A stretch of DNA of 64,000 nucleotides from Lentibacillus cibarius. Its GTDB lineage: Bacteria > Bacillota > Bacilli > Bacillales > Amphibacillaceae. The notes beneath the pieces were generated by a model that saw nothing but the letters and a program-made list of their open reading frames with translations, had not been told where the DNA came from and ran no database searches. This document shows positions 42,228 through 49,257 of this stretch, in pieces. A program made the translations under genes and the position numbers. The number at the start of each line of letters is the position of its first letter. Within the stretch, counting starts at the first letter, position 1. Location of the stretch: NCBI RefSeq assembly GCF_005887555.1, contig NZ_VCIA01000001.1:1302001-1366000 (forward strand), in the 5' to 3' direction.

Positions 42228-43823
42228 TTAAACGGTTGGCTCTACTGGTTCTACTGATTCTGTTGGCTCTAAGTCTTCCAACTCTTCCATTGAGATGGTC
42301 TCATCCGCATCTGGTATATCAATAGAAATGTCTCCATTGATATTTTGTTTTGTCTGATCTGCGGAAAGTTTAAAGCCGAATGTCTCTTCTTCTGCAGTTA
42401 CGTCTACGTCTAATTCTACGGCATCATGGACGATGTAATTTTGATAGTTTATCGCCATATATTCTTCAAACGTATTAATCTGCAACGCATCGTCAATTTC
42501 AGACGTGATTTCATCGATATCTTCCTTGATTGTTGCAAATTCTTCCTGCGCCTGCTTGATTTCTTCTTCCGTTAGACCAAGCGCTTCAGCGTATTCCGGC
42601 TCTTCCAGGATTTCTAGAAACTTTGGCATAAATCCTGTTAGCATGGTTTCCATAAATGGTTGCAGCTCTTCATCAGTCAATTCGAAATGAAGCACTTGCT
42701 TAGCATTTACATTTTCCGGAACGTCATAGGAACCCGCTTCTGCTTGATCGTAGTAGTCGTTGCCAAACTGGTCGATAAACAAGTTCTGGATAGCCAGCGC
42801 CAATTCAGTTTGTACATCGGTATCAACTGTTGGCTGACCTTCCATTTCTTGTAATTCCTGCAAATCAAATTCGATAAATTTGCCGTCCAGCTCTTCCGGC
42901 AGTGGTGCTCCTGGCATCTGCGGGAACTTCATCCACATTTTTTCTTCCGACATAATCATCGGAATGGAGACGGTCGTCTGCATATCGCCTTTCATAGTAA
43001 CGTCAACCGACGCATCCATTAGCATAGGATCCTGTTGATAGGAACCGCTAATATCTACTTGAATATCTTCAAGCATCATTGCCATCATTTCTTCTTCCGG
43101 TGTAGACTTCATCGACTCCGGAACTGTCAGCCCAAGATTGGCACTGCCCTCGAATTCATATGAATCTTGTTCCTGTTCATTCGCATATGCTTCCTTCAAC
43201 AGTTCAGTCACATCTTTGCTGTTATCGATGGACTTCGCCAGCATTACTGCGAATCCGGCACGGGAAATGTTCTCTGTCGGATGGAAGTCATCCAGCTGGT
43301 TCGTGATACCTAAATCAGCCAATACTTGCACATTGTCCTGGTGACTCGAGCTGACATTACTTAAATTCACGTCAACGCTCTTTTCGCCGCTTTCCAGGCT
43401 GTATGCACTAACAAGAACAGAAGCCATTTGCTGGCGTGTCAGCTTTTTATTCGGCATAAACGCGCCATCATTACCATTTAAGACTTCTGCTTTCCCGGCG
43501 GCCGCAATATAGTCGGCATACTGATCCCCCGGTTTCACATCATTAAAATAGTCGGTCACTTCGTCGGCGTCCGGCATTTCCAAATCCAGCGCATTTACTA
43601 GAATAATAGCCGCATGGGACCGGGTTAACTCATCGCTCGCGCCAAAAGAATCGTCCTCATAGCCGTCGATGATTCCAGCTTCAGCAAAACGATAAATAGC
43701 GTCCGCAGCCCAGAAATCCTCCGGCACATCAGTAAACGTCTTCTCGGCATCCGCCTTCATACCCGGAGTGATTAGACTTACCACTACGGCAAACACAGCA
43801 ATCCAAATTCCTTTTTTGAACAT
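42228..43823 (-). CDS. SLH protein with a DUF6612-like acidic domain
   Basis: 531 residues. Signal peptide (FKKGIWIAVFAVVVSLITPG), SLH trio at about 29-205 (FTDVPEDFWAADAIYRFAEA, FMPNKKLTRQQMASVLVSAY, FHPTENISRAGFAVMLAKSI), then a domain at 210-510 that resembles the LppX/DUF6612-type beta sheet proteins which measure as lipoprotein-like (QDSYEFEGSANLGLTV, MDASVDVTMKGDMQTTV, MWMKFPQMPG). It is extremely Glu/Asp-rich. Function of that domain is not known; cargo or ligand binding outside the membrane is a guess. The strong ribosome site AGGGAGGAG precedes ATG 43823. Confidence 0.78.
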   Translation of the reverse strand: MFKKGIWIAVFAVVVSLITPGMKADAEKTFTDVPEDFWAADAIYRFAEAGIIDGYEDDSFGASDELTRSHAAIILVNALDLEMPDADEVTDYFNDVKPGDQYADYIAAAGKAEVLNGNDGAFMPNKKLTRQQMASVLVSAYSLESGEKSVDVNLSNVSSSHQDNVQVLADLGITNQLDDFHPTENISRAGFAVMLAKSIDNSKDVTELLKEAYANEQEQDSYEFEGSANLGLTVPESMKSTPEEEMMAMMLEDIQVDISGSYQQDPMLMDASVDVTMKGDMQTTVSIPMIMSEEKMWMKFPQMPGAPLPEELDGKFIEFDLQELQEMEGQPTVDTDVQTELALAIQNLFIDQFGNDYYDQAEAGSYDVPENVNAKQVLHFELTDEELQPFMETMLTGFMPKFLEILEEPEYAEALGLTEEEIKQAQEEFATIKEDIDEITSEIDDALQINTFEEYMAINYQNYIVHDAVELDVDVTAEEETFGFKLSADQTKQNINGDISIDIPDADETISMEELEDLEPTESVEPVEPTV

Positions 43824-43978
43824 GTTTCTGTTTCTCCTCCCTTTTATGTAGTATGGTGAGTTAACATCGCTGACACCGCAATTTCATCAAACTGCAAGCA
43901 GCACACCTGACAATCATTAACTCTAACTACCAGTATAACATTATTCGAATTTTTTGTAATGGGAAATTGGTAATGGGG

Positions 43979-44059
43979 CGTGCCAGGCACCTTGAATATT
44001 CTGAATTGTTAGAGTGCCTGGCACCACGAAGATTCTGAATTGTTAAAGTGCCTGGCACC
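43979..44059. repeat. REP cluster l (three units)
   Basis: GTGCCAGGCAC, GTGCCTGGCAC, GTGCCTGGCAC with ATTCTGAATTGTTA spacers. The gap 43824-44169 holds this and otherwise no visible element apart from the leader of the next gene. Confidence 0.84.
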
Positions 44060-44169
44060 GAGAAAAAAGGGCACCTTGGACAGGGCTGGAGAATTATTAT
44101 ATACTACTCTTGTTGAAAGGAAGCGTTTTTTGTGATTATGGTGATTGGCAGAAAGTGCGGGGATGTTCA

Positions 44170-45681
44170 TTGATTGGAAAACATAAGTATGTGTCTATTG
44201 CGTTTTTTACGGGGATTTTTTTGTTTTATTTTTTCATTGCTTTCCAGACTCCATATACCGGTGATGATTGGACGTGGGGGACGCAGCGAGGGATGAACAG
44301 GCTGGAAAACAATTTCGCTGATTATAATGGCCGGTATCTCAGTAATATGATTGAAATTTTAGCTACACGCTTCGCATGGCTGCGCTATCTCGTGATGTCC
44401 ATTTTTGCCACTGCATTAGTCTATGTAATTGGAAGCGTGACCGGCCAAGCAAATAGAATGCTATATTGGCTCTTGGCCTTTTTGTTTATGCTGCTTCTGC
44501 CAACGGACATTTATGCGCAAACCTTTGGATGGACGGCTGGGTTCGTCAATTATGTTCCATCAATGGTTTTATTAATATTGTACATCATGATGATTAAGAA
44601 CATCTTTTCCGAACAGCCGCCCACTTACCAAAAATGGCAGGTGTATGCGGCGGTTCCGCTTGGTTTGTCCACACAGTTAATAGTCGAGCATGTGACGTTG
44701 TTTTCACTTTTTGTTGCCGGTATGGTGATGTTGTATACCTTCATGGTGCACAAAAGATTTTATCTCGTTCATCTTGTCTATTTGCTGTCATCTGTCATCG
44801 GGGCGGTGATTATGTTTTCAAACAGCGCGTACTGGAATATACTAAGCGGACAGGACAAGCATGCCTACAGAGAGATTAACAATGGAACGGATGCAGGTTT
44901 TCTAAGCAAAGCATATGACGTATTCTCCGGTGATATGTATCGCTACTTGTTTATCGATAATCCGTCCATCCATTTATTTATTGGCGCCATGGTCGTCATT
45001 CTCATTGTGGGTGTGGTCTCCAAATCAGGCTTTGTGAATTTTTTCTGGAAACCAATCGTTCTGCTGACCGTCGTTGGATTTCTCTTATATGTACTCGCTT
45101 TTCAGCACATGTTAGGAAATGCCTACTTAGGAGCCTTGACAAATGATGCCGAAGCGATAATAAGTGCGTTCTATTTTATAGCCATTACCTTGTCTGTTAT
45201 TGTTTTTGTGAAAGATCAACACATTCGAAACCGGCTGTTATTATATTTGTTCGGTATTGTCTTATTATCGGCACCATTTGCTTATGTGACCCCTTATGGG
45301 CCGCGTGCAGCATTGGCTTCCTATATATTTATGGTGCTATTCGGTTTGGAATTGTTTGCATACAACAAAACATTGCACGCGTGGAGAACCAAGCCGCTCC
45401 GTTCTGTATTGATCGGCCTGGTCACGGCGGCGGTCGTGATGTATGCCAATATCTTTTCTGTGATCGGGCATGCTAACCAGGAAAGACTGGACTATTTAAA
45501 CGGACAAGTAGCGGCGAATAAAGCGCAAATCTATCTTCCGGATCTGCCATTTTCTTCATTTATGTGGTTCTCTTCCCCACCGGATGAGCATTTTAATACA
45601 ATGTTCAAACGTTTTAACGATGTGCCGGAAAATGTAGAGATCCGATTTATTCCATATACCGAATGGAAAAGAAGACAGTAA
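44170..45681 (+). CDS. polytopic membrane protein, DUF6056-like (third part of a Gtr-type glycosylation unit)
   Basis: About 503 residues with 11-12 membrane helices and a large outside loop early on (TPYTGDDWTWGTQRGMNRLE, FADYNGRYLSNMIEIL). The DD near the N-terminus after the first helix is typical of GT-C transferases using polyprenyl-linked sugars. No ATG fits; TTG 44170 with GGGGA upstream is used, while the open frame reaches back to 44110 where GAAAGGAAG occurs in a different context. It lies 33 nt before a GT2 gene and then gtrA, the order expected for a three-part system in which this protein transfers the sugar to the outside acceptor. The acceptor is unknown. Confidence 0.75.
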   Translation: MIGKHKYVSIAFFTGIFLFYFFIAFQTPYTGDDWTWGTQRGMNRLENNFADYNGRYLSNMIEILATRFAWLRYLVMSIFATALVYVIGSVTGQANRMLYWLLAFLFMLLLPTDIYAQTFGWTAGFVNYVPSMVLLILYIMMIKNIFSEQPPTYQKWQVYAAVPLGLSTQLIVEHVTLFSLFVAGMVMLYTFMVHKRFYLVHLVYLLSSVIGAVIMFSNSAYWNILSGQDKHAYREINNGTDAGFLSKAYDVFSGDMYRYLFIDNPSIHLFIGAMVVILIVGVVSKSGFVNFFWKPIVLLTVVGFLLYVLAFQHMLGNAYLGALTNDAEAIISAFYFIAITLSVIVFVKDQHIRNRLLLYLFGIVLLSAPFAYVTPYGPRAALASYIFMVLFGLELFAYNKTLHAWRTKPLRSVLIGLVTAAVVMYANIFSVIGHANQERLDYLNGQVAANKAQIYLPDLPFSSFMWFSSPPDEHFNTMFKRFNDVPENVEIRFIPYTEWKRRQ

Positions 45682-45714
45682 ACGTTTCACAATCATGAGC
45701 AAGGAAGGATTACG

Positions 45715-46701
45715 ATGAAAACAGTCTCCCTTATCATACCGTGTTTTAATGAAAGTGATTCATTGAAACAAACGTATCAAGCAATTAGCGATGTTTCACA
45801 GCGGTCGACCGACTTTTCGCATGAAATCATTTTTGTCGACGATGGAAGTCAGGATAACACTTTTTCCATCATTTATGATATAGCCGCTGCCGATTCACGT
45901 GTCAAATATATAACATTCACAAGGAACTTCGGGAAAGAAGCGGCGATGTTAGCCGGGTTGAAAAATGCCTCCGGGGATGCGGTCATTATCATGGATGCCG
46001 ATTTGCAGCATCCGCCGCACTTGATTCTGGATATGCTAGAGGCGTATAAGGATGGCTTCCACCAAGTCGTTGCCAAACGAACGCGAACCAATGAAAAACC
46101 GCTCCGTAAGTGGATGACGATGTTTTATTATAAACTGATCAATAAGCTGATCGATGTGGAGTTAGTCGATGGTATTGGGGACTTTCGCTTGCTAAGCCGT
46201 CAAGCGGTCAATACGCTCTTAAGCATGCCGGAATACAACCGATTTTCCAAAGGACTGTTTTCATGGATCGGGTATGAGAAAAAAGTGATTGAATATGAAA
46301 ACCAGGAAAGAGTGGCAGGCAGCAGCAAATGGGGATTCGGGAAACTGTTAAATTATGCGATTGACGGCATTATTTCCTTCAACAGTAAGCCTTTACGCTT
46401 ATTAATCTATATGGGCATCATCATCACGCTGTTAAACATGTTGTATATCGGTGTTTCGTTTGTGCAGATTCTGCTGTTCGGCATTGATGTTCCCGGCTAT
46501 TTTACACTCATCTCCTCCGTCTTATTCCTTGGAGGCGTGCAGCTCATTTCGATTGGTATTTTAGGGGAGTATGTTGGCCGTATCTTTTATGAAGTCAAGC
46601 GCAGGCCCGAATACGTCATCTATCATACAAATGTCAAGCCGGATCCAACACAGACAAGCCGTCATTATACGGTAAAATTGCCCATAGGTGACAAAAAATG
46701 A
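45715..46701 (+). CDS. GT2 polyprenyl-phosphate glycosyltransferase (GtrB/CsbB type)
   Basis: 328 residues. The GT-A domain (1-230) starts with SLIIPCFNESDSLKQTYQAI, has DDGSQDNT and the metal-binding DADLQHPP, and ends near GSSKWGFGKLLNYAIDG. Two membrane helices follow (235-300). Such enzymes put one sugar (glucose or GlcNAc) on undecaprenyl phosphate at the inner face. AAGGAAGG precedes the ATG. The stop overlaps the gtrA start (ATGA), so the two are coupled. Confidence 0.9.
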   Translation: MKTVSLIIPCFNESDSLKQTYQAISDVSQRSTDFSHEIIFVDDGSQDNTFSIIYDIAAADSRVKYITFTRNFGKEAAMLAGLKNASGDAVIIMDADLQHPPHLILDMLEAYKDGFHQVVAKRTRTNEKPLRKWMTMFYYKLINKLIDVELVDGIGDFRLLSRQAVNTLLSMPEYNRFSKGLFSWIGYEKKVIEYENQERVAGSSKWGFGKLLNYAIDGIISFNSKPLRLLIYMGIIITLLNMLYIGVSFVQILLFGIDVPGYFTLISSVLFLGGVQLISIGILGEYVGRIFYEVKRRPEYVIYHTNVKPDPTQTSRHYTVKLPIGDKK

Positions 46702-47090
46702 TTAATAAACTCATCCAGACAATTCAAAATAGATCCTTTATACGGTTTGTCATCGTTGGCTGCATCAATACGCTGAACTATTATATCTTGTATGTGTTAT
46801 TTATGTCGCTGGGTGGTTTATATATCATCAGCCACTCAGCTGCTTTTATTATTAGTATGGTCGGTTCTTTTTATTTAAATTGTTATTTCACATACCGAAC
46901 GAAACCAACGTTTGCGAAGTTTTTCCAATTTCCGTTGACATATGTCGTGAATTACAGCGTCTCGACCTTCTCACTCTTTCTATTAGTCGACCTGCTGCAC
47001 TTCAATGAATTCCTGGCACCACTAATCGCAGCCATCATCCCCATACCATTCACATACATCATATCCAAAATTATTTTGGAAAAAGAGTAA
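46698..47090 (+). CDS. GtrA-family membrane protein
   Basis: 130 residues with four membrane helices. FIRFVIVGCINTLNYYILYV is the family start, and FYLNCYFTYRT and FPLTYVVNYSVSTFSLFLLV follow. GtrA proteins are thought to flip or help flip polyprenyl-phosphate sugars made by GtrB-type enzymes. It ends TAA and one base later a REP element begins. With the two genes before it, it makes a complete three-part glycosylation unit. Confidence 0.88.
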   Translation: MINKLIQTIQNRSFIRFVIVGCINTLNYYILYVLFMSLGGLYIISHSAAFIISMVGSFYLNCYFTYRTKPTFAKFFQFPLTYVVNYSVSTFSLFLLVDLLHFNEFLAPLIAAIIPIPFTYIISKIILEKE

Positions 47091-47091
47091 G

Positions 47092-47150
47092 GTGCCAGGC
47101 ACTTTGATAATTCTGAATTGTCTAGGTGCCTGGCACTTGGCACCACGCTG
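47092..47150. repeat. REP cluster m, between gtrA and the RAYT gene
   Basis: GTGCCAGGCAC (47092) and GTGCCTGGCAC with ATTCTGAATTG between, then an extra TTGGCACCACG piece. The right part is read as the last codons of the transposase. Confidence 0.87.
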
Positions 47151-47667
47151 CATATTCGGTTCCTGCTGGCACTAGGGATGGAAGGACATCGAGCCTGACG
47201 AAAGGGTGTGGACTTTTCCGCTGGTAGTAATAAAGCGGGAATGATGAGTAGGGATACAATTGCAATTGCGAAACCATCGGCACATTCGTTTCGATCGGAT
47301 TACGGTGGATATAGGCGGATACTTGGAGCATTCCAGTCGGGAGAGGCACTTCTTTGGAGTAATAACGATTTTGATAAATCTGACCGACAAAATCATGCCG
47401 CCTGCGATAATAGTCGCTGTAGCGTTTATTAATTTGCGCCATGAGAATGCCAAGCGACACATGGGGTGATCGAAGCAAAAGATGAACATGATTGGTCATA
47501 ATACAATATGCATGGACTTCAAAAGGAAACTTGCCATAAACGCTATTCAAAATACGATAATATTCATTCACATCCATATGATCGGTGAAAATATTTTGCC
47601 GATTGTTGCCACGCATGGTGATATGATAATACCCATTTGCATGCCAATCCCGCCTAGGTCTGCCCAT
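47122..47667 (-). CDS. REP-associated tyrosine transposase (RAYT, Y1/IS200-like)
   Basis: 181 residues from ATG 47667 (GGGGAGGG upstream; the frame from 47682 would overlap that site). It begins GRPRRDWHANGYYHITMRGN, a typical RAYT start. The HUH-type pair is in IMTNHVHLLLRSP, and the region SAYIHRNPIETN matches the family's YIH(L/R)NP block; a candidate nucleophile Tyr is in GQIYQNRYYSKEV. The family cuts and joins single-stranded REP hairpins. It ends AAWCQVPGT, encoded by the adjoining REP. The REP palindromes all over this window are its probable substrates (family knowledge plus context). No second copy and no IS200-type ends were seen, so it is a single-copy domesticated-type gene. Confidence 0.87.
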   Translation of the reverse strand: MGRPRRDWHANGYYHITMRGNNRQNIFTDHMDVNEYYRILNSVYGKFPFEVHAYCIMTNHVHLLLRSPHVSLGILMAQINKRYSDYYRRRHDFVGQIYQNRYYSKEVPLPTGMLQVSAYIHRNPIETNVPMVSQLQLYPYSSFPLYYYQRKSPHPFVRLDVLPSLVPAGTEYAAWCQVPGT

Positions 47668-47773
47668 GGAATCCCTCCCCAATCATCCGAGTCACATCCT
47701 CGGTTGCGTTCTGCTTCCACGTTTTCTCCTTTTCAATGAAATGATTAACATTTATTTCCATCCATTCTTTCAT
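47654..47773 (-). CDS. possible 39-residue small protein before the RAYT
   Basis: The frame MKEWMEINVNHFIEKEKTWK, followed by QNATEDVTRMIGEG, starts at ATG 47773 and overlaps the RAYT start. Just before it, an eight-codon frame (47796-47770, MNKQVICR) with AGGAGG upstream ends in ATGA overlapping this start, which looks like translational coupling. It could be a real leader peptide pair or chance. The gap 47797-48048 otherwise has only REP n and a terminator. Confidence 0.3.
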   Translation of the reverse strand: MKEWMEINVNHFIEKEKTWKQNATEDVTRMIGEGFHGQT

Positions 47774-47961
47774 CGACATATCACTTGTTTATTCATTCCA
47801 AACATCCTCCTAAACTATTTTCTCTATCATAGCTCCAACGCAAGCCAATGTAAATTGTGTCCAAAAAAGCGTAATTTCATTTTAAAGCGCAATAACAACC
47901 CAAAATAAAAAAACACAACACCAAGCCTAGCCAAAATTGCAAAAGGTGTCCGAATTTTCGA

Positions 47962-48048
47962 AGTGCCTGGCACCAAAAAAAATTCCGCGGAGAGTTTTCC
48001 CCCCCGCAGAATTGTTGGAATTATTGGAATTGTTAAAGTGCCTGGCAC
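47962..48048. repeat. REP cluster n combined with a terminator hairpin
   Basis: GTGCCTGGCAC at 47964 and 48038. Between them lies a hairpin AATTCCGCGG / CCGCAGAATT (about 47977-48012), whose right arm merges with the CAGAATTGTT spacer of the REP. The second REP directly touches the TAG stop of the lipoprotein gene. Confidence 0.75.
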
Positions 48049-48468
48049 CTAGTCCAGTTTAAATTGATCAAGCTTGGATCCGTCTTGGGCGATGATTAGA
48101 TCTACTGTTTTATCCGGATATTTGTCCCTGATGATGTCTTGATATTTCGTCTTCAGTCCATCATTCCAGTCTTCATCAGCCTTAAGCTGGATATCGATAT
48201 TAACCGATTCCTTTTCTTCTCCTTCAACTAATTGAACCATCACGTCTTGTACTTCTTTTTCCTGCTTCAGCGACTTTTCTAAGTCTTCGTCACTTGATAA
48301 TTCTTGTGATGGCTGACTATTTTCTTTGTCTTGGTCGTTGTCTTGGTCGTTGTCTTGTTCTTCTTGTTTCGGCTCCTCATTCTTATCCGAATCATCTCCG
48401 GCCGAGCATCCTGCTATGGAAATGGCCGCAATCGCCAGTATCATCATCACCCATTTGCGTAGTGTCAT
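48049..48468 (-). CDS. small acidic lipoprotein of unknown function
   Basis: 139 residues. Signal peptide with lipobox SIAGC (Cys21), a Glu/Asp/Gln/Asn-rich linker with repeated DNDQDNDQDKEN, and a small alpha/beta domain (about 60-139, EKEVQDVMVQLVEGEEKESV) that looks like a BON or sporulation-type fold without clear assignment. It would sit on the outer face of the membrane. The start is supported by a hydrophobic leader, though the ribosome site is only GAGTG-like. The stop codon is contiguous with a REP element. Confidence 0.7.
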   Translation of the reverse strand: MTLRKWVMMILAIAAISIAGCSAGDDSDKNEEPKQEEQDNDQDNDQDKENSQPSQELSSDEDLEKSLKQEKEVQDVMVQLVEGEEKESVNIDIQLKADEDWNDGLKTKYQDIIRDKYPDKTVDLIIAQDGSKLDQFKLD

Positions 48469-48551
48469 TCTATCAGCACTCCTTCTTCTGCTAGTATAGC
48501 GTTATTATAACTTACACCAACCAGGACCGTACAGGATATTATGTCCTATTC

Positions 48552-48667
48552 TGTATGAAAAAATTCTGCGGAGAGCCTCTTCCCCGCAGAATTGTCAGAA
48601 TTGTCGAAGTGCCTGGCACCTACTCAAGTTGTCAGAATTGTTAAAGTGCCTGGCACTCACCTGGCAC
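48552..48667. repeat. REP cluster o combined with a terminator hairpin
   Basis: A stem AATTCTGCGG / CCGCAGAATT (48552-48595) runs into two GTGCCTGGCAC units (48609, 48645) and a CACCTGGCACC tail, ending just before the TetR stop. The same design is seen at 47962-48048. Confidence 0.72.
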
Positions 48668-48671
48668 CCGC

Positions 48672-49244
48672 CTACTTCAACCCTTTTAAGAGGATGTCGA
48701 TTTCGGCGCGCATGAGTTCTTCGATGTTGGTTTGTTTTCGGAAGATCCGGAAGTAAAATCCGAGTCGGAATATGTCTTGAATGAGCCATGCTGCGACTTC
48801 CGGTTTTACGTTTCGGATTTCACCCCGGTCCATAAACAGCTGCAGCATATCGGTGAGCCGATTCATATCTTTTTCTTGATTCGCGACCATCCATTCTTGT
48901 AATTGATTGGAAACTCTTGACAGGTCTTCATTTATGACGAATGACAGCTTTTCACAATGCTTATTCAGTATAAACAACACCTTATCCAGCAGTTGTTCGA
49001 AAAACGCTTCAATCGAATGGGACGCTTCAATGGTTTCCATCAAGATATTGGATACATACGATACGTTCGTCTTGATCATTTGTACAAATAAGTCTTCTTT
49101 ACTGTCAACATATTCATAGATGGTTCCTTTTCCGACGGCGGCTTTAACGGCAATTTCCTGCATTTTCGTCTTTTCATACCCATACGTAAGAAACACTTCA
49201 TTAGCCGCCGACAGAATGGAATCCCATTTATTGGGCTTCGTCAT
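48672..49244 (-). CDS. TetR-family regulator of the RND efflux operon
   Basis: 190 residues. TetR helix-turn-helix at about 10-56 (DSILSAANEVFLTYGYEKTK, then VKAAVGKGTIYEYVDSKEDL), then an all-helical ligand domain. It lies 13 nt after the RND transporter gene in the same operon, so it probably represses its own operon through the palindrome at 53805-53830. Drug-type or detergent-like inducers are likely from the family, but unknown here. Confidence 0.87.
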   Translation of the reverse strand: MTKPNKWDSILSAANEVFLTYGYEKTKMQEIAVKAAVGKGTIYEYVDSKEDLFVQMIKTNVSYVSNILMETIEASHSIEAFFEQLLDKVLFILNKHCEKLSFVINEDLSRVSNQLQEWMVANQEKDMNRLTDMLQLFMDRGEIRNVKPEVAAWLIQDIFRLGFYFRIFRKQTNIEELMRAEIDILLKGLK

Positions 49245-49257
49245 ACAAATCCATCCC

